A stretch of 64,000 nucleotides of DNA, from assembly GCF_963082655.1 (NCBI RefSeq), contig NC_081552.1, forward strand, positions 190,290,075-190,354,074. Reading direction: 5' to 3'. The translations under genes and the position numbers were made by a program. Positions 44,157-55,480 of this stretch are shown one piece after another. Source of the DNA: Stomoxys calcitrans (Eukaryota > Arthropoda > Insecta > Diptera > Muscidae). The notes beneath the pieces are model-generated. The model did no database searches and was not told the DNA's origin. It worked only from the letters and a program-made list of their open reading frames with translations. Positions within the stretch are counted from its first letter, which is position 1, and every line of letters begins with the position of its first letter.

Positions 44157-46220
44157 TATATATATACTAGCCGACCCGGGCCCGCTCCACTGCGCCTTTT
44201 TTTACTTTATATGGAACAAAATTTTCTTTGGAATATTTATTTTCGACAATTAAAGAGCTTTTAGTGAAATACCATGCTACGAAAATAGTATATCGCTTGA
44301 CTAACAGTTTAACAATATAAGCGCCTTTATCTGAATCCCATATGATCTTTATTGGTCTACGAATTTAAGTTTGGATGTAAGGTGTACTCCATTGTTAAAA
44401 TACTTTATTTCAGCCCGCTACTCTCATGATATCTGATTTAGGGGTATTTTCGGGGAAGAGGTGGTCCCCCACATACTTGGCCCTGAAAAAATATCAGCAT
44501 CGTGCTCTTCTCTCAAATACCATTTATTTAAACCCCATATTGCCATTGGTTTAAGAGGAGTTTACAGGATGAGGCGTCCCCCAATCACATGGTCCCAAAA
44601 TTGGTTATCAAATTCGTTTTCTAATCTCAAATATCATTCATGTGAGCCGCATATTGGCATGCTCGAACAATTTTTTCCCTTTGGGGGTGTTTTGGGAAAG
44701 GGTTGATGCCCTAAATACATGCTCCTACATTTGGATATCAAATTCGTATTCTATTCCCAAATACCTTTTTTGAGCCCCATATTGCGATGGTCAGTAAAAA
44801 ATAGCTGTTTGTGGGGTATTTTGGAAAAGGGGTAGAAATACAAAAATTGGTCCCCAAAGTGGGTATCAATTCTTGCTCTTCCCCTCAATACCTTTCATTT
44901 AAGCCCCACATTGACATGGTCAGTAAATATGGTACCCCAATCACTAAGCCCTGAAATCAGCTACGTGCTCTATACTCATATATTTGAACCCCATATTGCC
45001 ATTGGCCTCAAAATTGGATATCAAATTCGTTTTCTAATCTCAAATGCCATTCGCTTAAACCCCTCATTGAAAAAACCAGCAAATATGTCTGATTTGGGGT
45101 ATGGGCCCTAAAAACTATGAATATCGAGCTCCACAATCTTGAAGACCCAAATTGTCTTGGTGAGCAAATACGTCCTACTTGGGGGTTGTTATGGTGGTGG
45201 GACGTCCACTAGACAATTGGTCCCGAATGTTGGTGTTAGATTCATGATCTACTCAAAAATACCTTTCATTTGAGTTCCATTTTTCCATAGTCGGCAAACA
45301 TGACCATGTCCACTCAGTGACTTGGCTTTGAAAATATATATCAGATTCGTGTTTTACTCTTAAAATACCTTTTAATTTGCGTCTCATATTGCAATGGTCA
45401 GCAAATACTTCCCGTTTGGGTGGTGTAATGGGGAAGGGGTGGCCCCCACATTGATATCCGAACATTGATATCAGATTCGTGCTTTACTTCCAAAGACATT
45501 TCATTTGAGTCCTTTTTTTGCATTGATCGTACATTTGTTTTCTTTGGGGTATGTTCTCGGGGATAGGCGGCCCCTCAAACACTTGATCCCACATCTGGAT
45601 ATCAGATTCGTGTTCAACACTCAAATACCTTTTATTTAAGCCTCATATTGCCATGGTCAGTAAACAAGTCCTGCTTGGGGGTGTTTTGGGGAAGGGGGGC
45701 ATCCCCAGAAACTTTGTTCCAAATTTGGATATCAGATTCGTATTTTATTCACAAATACCTTTCATTTGAGTCCCATATTGGCATGGTCGGTAAATATGTC
45801 CGATTTAGGGGTGTTTTGGGGGTTCGGGTGGTCCCCCAAAACACTTCGTCCGACAATTGGATATGAAATACGTTTTCTAAACTTAAATACCTTTCATCTG
45901 AGTCCCCTATTGTCGTGATTGGTGAGTATATATATATTTGGTAGGTTTTGGGGTGGGGCGCCCACCCTAGGTACCCCATCTGAAATTTGGATACCAAATA
46001 TTTGTTTGTAGGTTAATATAAGAGAGCACATCAAATTTCAATCGCACCACCCATCTCCGAGATGTGGCGTTTTTTAAAATTAAGGTAAGGGGGAGGGTCC
46101 GCTCCCCTTTCAGATATCATTATGCACCATCAGTGAAAATTTCATAAAAATCGGTTCAGCCGTTTCTGAGTCTATCAGGAACACACAAACAAACACAAAT
46201 TGATTTATTGTATATATATA
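44157..46220 (+). mobile_element. Family G element, apparently complete
   Basis: Bounded by TA-rich microsatellites: left TATATATATACTAGCCGACC, right TTATTGTATATATATAAG. After a conserved left segment (CGGGCCCGCTCCACTGCGCC) comes an array of about 130-bp monomers, then a conserved right segment (CACCACCCATCTCCGAGATG, GTAAGGGGGAGGG, AAAATCGGTTCAGCCGTTTC, GGAACACACAAACAAACAC). The two truncated arrays elsewhere in the window belong to this family. No protein is encoded. The mechanism is unknown; insertion into TA repeats is suggested by the borders. Confidence 0.75.
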
Positions 46221-46379
46221 AGAAGATATGGGATTATATGTATTAAAGTTTTTTGCTATTAGTATTAAATTTTTTTTAGCGTAATTGTTTTAAATTGTTA
46301 TTGAATTTTTAATTTTAAATTAACTTAGAACATTTTTAAAGATTTGGCTATGTTTGACACTGTAGGGTAGCCTACTCTC

Positions 46380-46661
46380 GTGTTAATTGAAATCTCTCCC
46401 ACTCTCTGTCGCCTATACTCTGTCTGTCTCCCTGTCGCCTATACTCTCCCTGTCTTTTGTCAGCACTAGCAGCAATGTGTTTGCTATTATGGCTCTGCCG
46501 CCATTCTATACTCATTGTCAATTTCGCGACGATTCTTGGAGCTGTTCTTTCTGTTTTTTTTTTCAACGTCTTGTCTGCGAGTGTTTTGTTTTCTTGCTTT
46601 AGTTGTTGTTGCTACTTTTTTTTTCTTGCTCATTTGTGTTTATTTTGGTTTATTGCCGCCA
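46380..46661 (+). promoter_or_regulatory. Possible promoter region with GAGA-type (CTCTC) motifs
   Basis: CT-rich segments AATCTCTCCCACTCTCTGTC and CTATACTCTCCCTGTC carry several CTCTC words on this strand. No TATA box at a usual distance. It is placed just before a GC-richer, then A-rich, UTR-like stretch. Prediction only. Confidence 0.35.
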
Positions 46662-47139
46662 GAGCGAGTCGTTGAGTGGCGTTGCGGTCAGAGGCAAATC
46701 AAAACGAAACTAAACGAACGAGCGAACGAACGTCTCAAGCGTAGAACACCGGAATAGTGGAATTGTGCGCGCTTCTAGAAATACATAATAATTAATATTA
46801 AATATTAAAAAAAATAATAATAAAAAATAGTTAAGCAAACAACTAAATTAAACGCGAAAGAATTGTTTGCTAGCAAATTATAGTATAGAAGAAGAAGAAG
46901 AAAAAAAAAGAATAAGTGTTTAACAACAGCAGCAACAAGAGCTATTGAATAACGAAGAAAAATAAGTTAAAATTTCAATAAAAATATTTTGAAAACAAAA
47001 ACACGCATACGAAAAAATATTGTCCAAACAAAACAAGCGCGCGAGTTCCAAGAAAAACGAGTTGAAGTCTAAGCGAGAAAAATAAAGCATCGATCTAAGT
47101 GAATTATTAAAAAAAAATAACGAAAATACAAAAACAAAG
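46662..47139 (+). other. Possible non-coding first exon (5'UTR-like)
   Basis: Composition shifts to the type common in fly 5'UTRs: AGTCGTTGAGTGGCGTTGCG and CGAACGAGCGAACGAACGTC, then A-rich text with CAACAGCAGCAACAAGAG and AAACAAAACAAGCGCGCGAG. No long open frame. A candidate donor is AACAAAG then GTATTTTG at 47140. It is the same strand as the 26707 exon and the 56071 exon, so it may be an alternative first exon. No transcript evidence. Confidence 0.35.
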
Positions 47140-47765
47140 GTATTTTGAGGTAGAAAATTTTACAACAAAAACCAAGTCAATAATCACAAAATTCTACGAG
47201 AGAGAGGGAAAAAAATGAAATACCTATAACATTTATTATTTAACACCATTATGTATGTTATTAATTTTTTTTTGTGTGTGTGCCTTAAAGCCCAACAAAG
47301 TTCCACCTCTTACCATCATCGTCATCATCATCATGGTGTAAAAATAGAAACTTTGTATCACTCTAGCGGGCGGCCATCGTCGTAATCGTAAAATAAAAAA
47401 TACCGTAGCCAATGTCTTGGCTTTTCCTCATAACTTGTTGACGACACAAGCAATTGCGCTGTTGTTGGGTGATTAACCGCTTGCTGCTGTCCAGCGAGCA
47501 GTTAAATATTCACAATCTCCTGCTACCCTCACCACAAGTACTAGCGGTACTTAAGGTTTCAATCAGCGTGTCGTCACAGCTATGCGGTAACTATTTTGGT
47601 GGCGATTACGAATGACCCAGACCCTTTTGAGGTGATATTTTCTTCAAAAGATTTTCTTGAGTAACCACTATGCCAAATGACCCATATATGTGCATATAGT
47701 CTATGTCATTATTAACTATTTAAAGCAAAGGCAGATTCTTAAGTAATTCTTAAAAGACATTAACC
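47140..47765. other. Unassigned sequence (intron-like if 46662-47139 is an exon)
   Basis: Includes GTGTGTGTG, a CATCATCGTCATCATCATCA repeat (about 47317-47336) and no coding signal. Confidence 0.35.
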
Positions 47766-48079
47766 CACCAAAGACCCAACAGCTGCGGTGGTGGTATCAG
47801 GTCTTAGCATGTTGTCTGCTACTGAAACCTCTAGGCTCCACTACTGACCAGTCGTCTGTCGGCTCCACACTGTTGCCGAAGAGATCTGGTTTGTGTCTTA
47901 AGGACAAGGCCGAACCTATTCTTTCTTCGCATGCCTATAATTTGCCTAGGCCATCAGCCTTCCCCGACAAACCAATACCGTATTTAAGAGGTTGGAATAA
48001 TAGAAGACGCATTGCTCTCAGGTTTATTGAGAGACTTAGTGCGAATGATACTAGGACTCTCACTAATAGGGAGAGAGAC

Positions 48080-48352
48080 TCCCGGAGCGCAGAGTTTAGC
48101 ATGTCCACCGCCTATGACGCTGAACGCCTGGGTTCGAATCCTGGCGTGACCATCGGAAAAATTTTTCAGCGTTGTTTTTCCCCTCCTAATGCTGGCAACA
48201 TTTGTGAGGTACTGTGCCATGTAAAACTTCTCTCCAAAGAGGTGTCGCACTGTGGCACGCCGTTCGGACTCGGCTATAAAAAGGAGGCCCCTTATCATTG
48301 AGCTTAAATTTGAATCGGACTACACTCAGTGGAATGTTCATGGGCACAATTT
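48080..48352 (+). mobile_element. SINE1 copy lacking part of the 3' region
   Basis: Head CGGAGCGCAGAGTTTAGCAT, intact B box GGTTCGAATCC, body, then GACTACACTCAGTGGAATG, where about 34 bp normally found between CACTCA and GTGGAATG are missing. The following LINE text TGACTCCATAAATTGGGCTC is repeated after the next copy. Confidence 0.85.
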
Positions 48353-48389
48353 GACTCCATAAATTGGGCTCGGGAATTTGCTGCATAGG

Positions 48390-48575
48390 TTTTCCCCTCC
48401 TAATGCTGACAACATTTGTGAGGTACTGTGCCATGTAAAACTTCTCTCCAACGAGGTGTCGCACTGTGGCACGCCGTTCGGATTCGCCTATAAAAAGGAG
48501 GCCCCTTATCATTGAGCTTAAATTTGAATCGGACTACACTCAGTGGAATGTTCATGGGCAAAATTTGCAAATTTG
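48390..48575 (+). mobile_element. Second, partial SINE1 copy made by tandem duplication
   Basis: Starts mid-body (TTTTCCCCTCCTAATGCTG) and shares the same CACTCAGTGGAATG deletion as 48080-48352. The flanking TTGGGCTCGGGAATTT occurs after each copy (about 48364 and 48594). So a block of about 214-232 bp, SINE body plus LINE flank, was duplicated in tandem. Confidence 0.85.
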
Positions 48576-49585
48576 CAAAATGTGACTCCCTAAATTGGGC
48601 TCGGGAATTTCCTACACAGGCTACACGTCTAGATTCGGAAACTGCACCGCAGTCGCCCACCTGGAGGGCATCCCATGCCTAAAAGAACTAGGGTGAAGAA
48701 TAGTAAGATGGGTCCAAGCACCTTTTCTAATGACGCTAGGGACAGTTTGGTAATGGCAGTTGTCGACAAGGGAGAAGAACAAGGCTGCATACCTAGGAAT
48801 AATTAGAGTGCGATAGTCCATGGACTGTCATCAGTATACTCCGAAGTCCTTGCGGAATTTCCTGGGTCTCCTTCAGTTTGAGACGATGCAGGCTGGTATA
48901 GGTGCCGATACAGACTAATTGCCTTCGGGGATCAACGCTCAAAGTTAGTTGAGATCTGGCCAGGTGCAGCACTAGATTTAGTCACGAAGGAAGATATTCC
49001 TTCTTGACCAATGGCGCATGCTTGAATACCAAGTATTCCCACAGATCCTAAATCGATACTTGCAGACTAAGGGAATGCAATCCCAATCTTTCTACCACCG
49101 ACCGGAAGATTGTTAGATTGGATGAGGCTGATGGTGACCGAAGACATGCAGTATTCCTGCTAAACTCCGGCTGTCTCGCAGATCTCAACAAGTCTGAATG
49201 AGTTGTATCCTACGGATTCATCAAGTTGAAACTGAAGGTCTATAGAAGCGATGGGGTTGGGGAATCAAGCGAAAACTCAGCAGTTGTTGCTGAACACTTG
49301 CCCGAGGCACTATCGACCACATCGCTTAAGTCGGGCGAATTGCAGGAATCTGAAAATCCCCCTGCCACAATCGAAATGAGAGGGGATGGCATCGAAACGG
49401 GGCCCAACAAGCCCTGTGTGGGTGGGTCAACCGGTTGGACTGGGCTCAAGGTGTGCGCCAGCGGGGAAGCACGAAACTTAAAAAGTACTTCGATAGCAGC
49501 AGCTAGCGAAGCATCTAAGGAGGAATCGTCCACACCGCAAGTGTCCAGTGTCCATTGTCCTGAAAAAGAGTGACAATGGACACTT

Positions 49586-49875
49586 TCTCACCTGCGAAAT
49601 GCGCCCTTTAAAGGCTAAACACGTCAACATTCAAGATCGGTTTGAATGGCAGCTATATCAGATTATATACCGATTTAAACCATACTAAGCACAGTTATTG
49701 GAAGTTGTATCAAAACACCCCATGCAAACTTTCAGCCAAATCTGATAAGAATTGCGCCATCTAGTGGCTCAAGGAGTCAAGATCCAAGATCGGTTTATAT
49801 AGCAGCTATATCAGATTATAAACCGATTTGAATCATACTAAGCACAGTTGTTGGAAGTGGTACCAACACACTAAG
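49586..49875 (-). repeat. HLE-C array fragment
   Basis: Two monomers: AAGATCGGTTTGAATGGCAG, GATTATATACCGATTTAAAC, GAATTGCGCCATCTAGTGGC. No ends. Confidence 0.7.
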
Positions 49876-50330
49876 TGCTCTTGCCCTTACTGCGAACTGC
49901 TCTTCGGCTCTGGCTTAATAATCTAACTTAGACTCTCATCCGGGGGGTCTAAGTCGAGGGCTAGACTCCGCAACATTCATGCGGATATGGTAGAAAATGC
50001 TGGTACATGTGTTCCTTGGACCGCCTCCCATTGCAAATGAAGAAATTGACTTCCCCCTGCAAACCAGAATAGGTCTGACTCAATTACGTTCCGGCAGATG
50101 CAGCCGCCTTAACTCCCACAGAGCAAGGATGGAGGCTAACACGCAAGATGTGTGTCCCTATTGTGACCTGCGGTCACACGACACACATTATCTATTTAAC
50201 TGCCCAGTCAGACCCACTCGACTCAGTCGCACAGTTCCTGGTTCTGGATATTCAACAGAACCAAGCAGACGAAAAGTAGAACTCAACACACTGCTACAAC
50301 ATCAATAACTAATGACTGTAATGCAGTTGA
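49876..50330 (+). pseudogene. LINE-C C-terminal fragment (zinc knuckle)
   Basis: Encodes RIGLTQLRSGRCSRLNSHRA and VCPYCDLRSHDTHYLFNCPV followed by RPTRL. The C-x2-C-x7-H-x4-C pattern and HD(T)xHLFNCP wording are typical of the extreme C-terminus of jockey-like or related LINE ORF2. It differs from LINE-A and LINE-B C-termini. Open for about 100 codons (49997-50308). Confidence 0.7.
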
Positions 50331-51239
50331 ATTGTAACCTTAACCTTGAGAATACTCAACTGTGTTCCTTACTCTTCTGTGTTCCTTGCGATCTATGTTT
50401 TTGTGTTAGTGTGTTTCTTTGCATGTGTGTGTGTGTGTGTGTGTGTGTGAGCGTTATGTTTTATTGTTAAATGCAATTTTATTTGATTTATATAGGCTTC
50501 GCTTGCGTTCAATATCATGGACCGATATCCGTTACGATTTTACCAAAATTCAGAGCTGTACAAGCCTAACAAGTATCGCCTGTATATCGGATGGACGCAT
50601 ATATATTGTAAAATCATGCGAACAGGTGCGTTCAAAACTTCGTGTATAGCTATGCTAAATGTCACTAATTGCAAAAAAAAAAAAAAAAAAAATTATATAT
50701 TAACGGCCTAATTCACAAAACTTAATAAAGCCTTAAAAATAGGTTTGTATGACAGCTCTATAAAGGAAATCTCTCAAATAAACCTATCTCAAATCTGCAT
50801 TCAGTTTTGTGAATAAGGTTGTAAATATTTAACTTTGGTAGAAGGACGTGTCTAAACCAAAACAGGAAGTGGACCTAAGTCAATACTTAACAATGAGTCT
50901 AGTTCTGCTGCTTGCTGGCGGTGCAATTAAAGCGCCACTGTAGTCGCTACGAAATAACCCCCAAAGGCGAAAATGAAATAACCCCTAATGAAATAGTCCC
51001 CAACATAAATTAAATAAACCCACAAATTTTTTGGAAGTTTGGGGTTTTTTTGGAAGTAACACCCAAATAAAAAATGAAATAAATCCCAAGGATTTGGGTA
51101 TTATTTAATTGTAAAATAGCCCCAAAAAAAAAAGAAAATGAAATAATACCCAAAAAAAAAAGAAATAAATGAAAAAATTAAACAAAACTCAATTTTTGGC
51201 CAAATGAAATAACCCAAATTATATTTTGGAATTCAGGAG
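50331..51239. other. Unassigned sequence with GT microsatellite and a GAAATAACCCC-type repeat
   Basis: (GT)n at about 50423-50448. An A run at about 50672-50690. From about 50950 to 51225 the word GAAATAACCCC/GAAATAATACCC recurs irregularly (about 50961, 50979, 51131, 51205, with decayed copies between), as a loose tandem repeat. No gene. Confidence 0.5.
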
Positions 51240-53320
51240 TAGGACATCCAGCGAACTGCTCAAATGCTAAAAACATGCCTATGTTAAGGGAAGGTAGGTG
51301 GAGACTGCCCTGCAGAAACGATGCCAAAACGTACACCCTGGCAGTATGCATTGACATCGAGGGGGCTTTTAACAATGTGCGGACCCACACATTGATCCAA
51401 TCCTTAGACCAGTACCAAGTGGACCCGGTCCTAGGAGACTGGATAAACCATATGCTAAGGAACAGGCGAATAACTTGTGTGTCCCATGGTATAAATACAA
51501 GGGAGAAAGTGGCACAAAGCACGCCACAGGGTGGGCATTTTATCGTCACTCCTAGGGGTGACCACCATAAATAACCTATTACGGATGCTGACTGAGGAGG
51601 GATTTGAACCCTTATGCTACGCAGACGATGTTATAGTACTTCTAAGGTGTAAGGATCCAAACGAGCTATGCAGAAGGGCCGAAAGGGTCTTGCATATGGC
51701 ATATGACTGGGCTAGACCCAGAGGTCTCTATGTTAAACCAGAGAAGACAGATATTGTGAGCCTTCTCGGTACACTCCTGAATGTGACACTTCCAATTCTG
51801 TTTCCTGTCCAAGATCACACTTAAGTATTTAACCTTGTCAGATATCGAAATCGTCTTATTGAGGAAACGTGGTGCGTTAAATTGGCCCACCTTCGTATTC
51901 CTCGTGAACAGGCATATTTCAGTCTTCCCTGGGTTAACATTGAGACCACTGGGCCTAGCCCAGTCATATGCTTTCGGCTCTTCTGCAAAGCTCGCTCGGA
52001 TCCTTATATATTATATAGAGACGGGCCATAGGCTCAAAATGGGGCCTGAATCCGAGGATAGTCCACTGGCTTTACAGGAGCGTGATTAGACCAATACTTA
52101 CTTACGCCTCAGTAGTTTGGTGGATTGATAGGAAGAAAAAATACAACATAAGGACCATACAACAGGTTCAGAGAACATGTTGTCTTGGCATAGGCGGAGC
52201 GATGAGGACCACACCCACTAAGTCACTGGAGACTATTCTAGATATCCGACCCATTGACATACAGATCAAATGTGAGGCAGCCACTGCGCCTATGAGACTT
52301 AAGGCGATGGGAGAATGGATTAAGGATGGGAGCAACTCATCGGTATAATCGAGCCGACGATAGGAAACCTGGTAGGAAGGGAAGGGGTTTCCGAACGGAT
52401 ACCTGAGATGAACCTTAAAGTCGAGTGCGAGGCACTGCTGCCATCGGCACAGTCTAGGATTGACGGAACTCTAGGGTTGCCATCTAGAAGATCATGTTAC
52501 AAGGATGGGTCAAAGCTAGAGAACAGAGTGGCGCTGGGGTCTACATTGAGAACCCAGGGACTGAGATCTGTCCTAGATTGCCTGACCATAATACGGTCCT
52601 GCATGCGGAGATCCGGGCGATCACGGAATGCGTGAAGTGGTGTGGTGCCATTGCGAGGACGTCGAGTGTGAACATCTTTACGGATAGTAAAATTGCCATA
52701 AGGGCAATAACAACCAGGACGGTAAGGTCACGAACAGTCTTGCAGTGTAAGAAAGAGATTAACGCCTTCTCTGAGAATGGCACGATCCGTATCGTTTGGG
52801 TACCGGGCCATAGCGGCGTAACTGGGAATGAGAAAGCAGACGATTTGGCGGTGAAGGCCAGAGAACTGCCGTCAATAAACTTGTTTAACCCGAATCCTAT
52901 CGGGTCGACGCAGTCCGAGTTAAGGGAGTGGGCGACGAATGCGCATGCAACCCTGTGAAACAGCGAAAGGGTCAGTAAAACGGCGAAAATCCAATGGGGG
53001 ATGCAAATCGTGAGAAAACGAGTCTATTACTGAAAGGAAGCAAGAAGGAGGTCAGTATAGCTATTGGTATTGTAACGGGACACATAGGACTACAAGCTCA
53101 CTTATGTAAAATCGGTGCGGCAAGTGATATCATGTGTAGGGCATGCGGGGAAGATGATGAGACGTTGAAGCATTTCCTTTGCCATTGCCCGGCTTTCGCG
53201 TCTAACAGATACCGGCACTTAGGTGGAGACACAATAGCAGACATGAACCAACTTAGGGGAGTGGTATTGAAAACAATTAAGGATTTTGTAAGCAGCATGG
53301 AATTCCTAACTTAAAATTTT
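51240..53320 (+). pseudogene. LINE-B, RT to C-terminus, with an internal inversion
   Basis: Largest LINE-B copy. RT catalytic motif A in LAVCIDIEGAFNNV (about 51333), QSTPQGG (51520), catalytic box CYADDVIVLL (about 51616); LTYASVVWWIDRKKK (52090); RNase H with CYKDGSK, AEIRAITECVKW, NIFTDSKIAIRAIT and WVPGHSGVTGNEKADD (52600-52850); C-terminal MCRACGEDDETLKHFLCHCP zinc knuckle (53130) and a stop at 53312. The segment from about 51766 to 52004 is inverted, its reverse strand reading FNAPRFLNKTISISDKVKYL and RKQNWKCHIQECTEKA. Frameshifts at several points. RNase H is intact-looking but the element is non-functional. Confidence 0.85.
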
Positions 53321-53676
53321 CTTTTTAGAGGTTACTTTATAGTTTTTAGAGCGCACAACAAGTCGATTACAGACTTAGGTGTATGTCCATAGTGGCATGG
53401 GGCGAATTAAATTCTGCAAACGGTTAAAGCTAGAATCATGAAATTTTGCATGAATGTTGGTCTTGGGTCATAGGCCCGGGACAAGACCGTATTTGGTGAC
53501 ATTCGAACGTTCACATACTAAAAAGTACGAAATGACACATCGCGAACGGAAAGGGCTAGAAATATGCTATTGGGCTGAAATTAAACGGCGTCTGAAGGTT
53601 TGTTGAGAAAATGTTGGAAAATCTTACCGGAAGTGGGTGAAATAATAGGTTTAGTACCGCACTGCAATTGGTACTA
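53321..53676. other. LINE-B 3' flank and unassigned sequence
   Basis: The first part (GTGTATGTCCATAGTGGCAT) may be LINE-B 3'UTR. The remainder shows no gene. Confidence 0.4.
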
Positions 53677-53912
53677 TTGGGTTGCCCAAAAAGTAATTGC
53701 GGATTTTTTAAAAGAAAGTAAATGCATTTTTAATAAAACTTAGAATGAACTTTAATCAAATATACTTTTTTTACACTTTTTTCTAAAGCAAGCTAAAATT
53801 AACAGCTGATAACTGACAGAAGAAAGAATGTAATTACAGAGTCACAAGCTGTGAAAAAATTTGTCAACGCCGACTATATGAAAAATCCGCAATTACTTTT
53901 TGGGCAACCCAA
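53677..53912. mobile_element. Mariner-type MITE, complete (236 bp)
   Basis: 32-bp perfect terminal inverted repeats, left 53677-53708 beginning TTGGGTTGCCCAAAAAG, right 53881-53912 ending CTTTTTGGGCAACCCAA. Flanked by TA on both sides (53675-53676 and 53913-53914), the Tc1/mariner target duplication. No open frame. The perfect repeats suggest recent activity. A one-ended fragment is at 7912-7966. Confidence 0.93.
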
Positions 53913-53949
53913 TATTTGATACTTTCTTCGTAAGTTGAACTAGATCTCT

Positions 53950-55480
53950 GAATTTTGGGACTTAGGTACACAAAGGCAACCTTTATTGCCAATTTAGGAT
54001 CTTAGGCCCATAAAAGCTATATTTATTATCCGATTTTGCAAAAATTTGGGATAGTGAGTTGTGTAAGGGTTTTCGACATCCTTCTTCAATATGGCCCAGA
54101 TCGGTTCAGATTTGGATATAGCTGTAATATAGACCGCTCCGCCGATTTAGTGTCTTAGGCCCATAAAAGCCACATTTATTAACCGATTTTGCTGAAATTT
54201 GCGACAGTGAGTTGTATTAGGGTCTTCGACATCCTTCTTCAATTTGCCCCAGATCGGTTCAGATTTGGATATAGCTGCCATATAGACCGATCTGCCGATT
54301 TAGGGTGTTGGCACATAAAATCCACATTTATTATCCGATTTTGTTGAAATTTAGGACAGAGAGTTGTGTTAGGGTCTTCGACATCCTTCTTCAATTTGGC
54401 CCAGATCGCTCCAGATTTGGATATAGCTGGCATATAGACTGATCCGCCGATTTGGGATCTTAGGCCCATAAATGTCACATTTATTAACCGATTTTGCTGA
54501 AATTTGCGACAGTGAGTTGTGTTAGGCCCATCAACTATCTTCTCCAATTTGGGCCCGATCGGCCCAGATTTAAACCGATCCGCCAATTTAGGGTCTTAGG
54601 CCCATAAAAGCCACATTTATTAACCGATTTTGCTGAAATTTGCGACAGTTAGTTGTGTTAGGGTCTTCGACATCCTTCTTCAATTTGGCCCAGATGGGTC
54701 CAGATTTGGATATAGCTGCCATATAGACCGATTCGCCAACATAGGGTCTTAGGCCCATAAAAGCCATATTTATTATCCGATTTTGCTGAAATTCAGGACA
54801 ATGAGTTGTGTTAGGCCCTTCAACATCTTCCTTCAATTTGGGCCCAGATCGGTCCAGATTTGGATATAGCTGGCATATAGACTGATCCGCCGATTTGGGG
54901 TCTTAGGCCCATAAATGTCACATTTATTAACCGATTTTGCTGAAATTTGCGACAGTGAGTTGTGTTAGGATCATCAACGTTCTTCTCCAATTTGGGCCCG
55001 ATCGGCCCAGATTTAGACCGATCCGCCAATTTAGGGTTTTAGGCCCATAAAAGCCACATTTATTATCCGATTTTGTTGAAATTTGCGACAGTTAGTTGTG
55101 TTAGGGTCTTCGACATCCTTCTTCAATTTGGCCCAGATGGGTCCAGATTTGGATATAGCTGCCATATAGACCGATTCGCCAACATAGGGTCTTAGGCCCA
55201 TAAAAGCCACATTTATTATCCGATTTTGTTGAAATTTGGGACAGTGGGTTGTGTTAGGCCCTTCGACATCCTTCTTCAATTTGGCTCAGATCGGTCTAGA
55301 TTTGGATATAGCTGCCATATAGACCGATCTCTCGATTTAAGATTTTGGGCCCATAAAAGCGCATGTGTTGTCCGATGTCGCTGAAATTTGGGACAGTGAC
55401 GGCCCTTCGACGTCCTTCTTGAATATAGCTGCCATATAGACCGATCTTCATATTTTGATAGAGCCGCTATGGGGCATAAG
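53950..55480 (+). repeat. HLE-D tandem array with a duplicated multimer
   Basis: About ten monomers (TTAGGCCCATAAAAGCCACA, TTGCTGAAATTTGCGACAG, GACATCCTTCTTCAATTTGG) of about 148-153 bp. The block at about 54588-54836 recurs nearly unchanged at 55031-55279 (443 bp, about three monomers). No element termini. Confidence 0.78.

Larger units (their letters stand above)
47766..49585 (+). pseudogene. LINE ORF1 (gag-like) remnant, probably LINE-B, split by SINE1
   Basis: Before the SINE: a basic helical-looking segment LRGWNNRRRIALRFIERLSA, NDTRTLTNRERDS (about 47970-48080). After it: SLVMAVVDKGEEQGCIPRN, RCRYRLIAFGDQRSKLVEIW, LVTKEDIPS, and RLDEADGDRRHAVFLLNSG (frame-shifted), then an open 115-codon C-terminal part rich in Ser/Glu/Pro (49226-49573). 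It fits the gag-like ORF1 (DUF4780-type, from memory) of dipteran LINEs. Linking it to LINE-B RT at 51240 is inference; HLE and LINE-C lie between. Confidence 0.55.

Noticed and set aside
46387..46757. Cys/Phe-rich short frames as a small membrane protein
   Set aside because: Three overlapping frames over a T-rich stretch; better explained as promoter or UTR-like sequence.
49226..49573. 115-codon frame as an independent host gene
   Set aside because: It continues a frame-shifted LINE ORF1 (gag-like) reading from upstream and has no splice signals.
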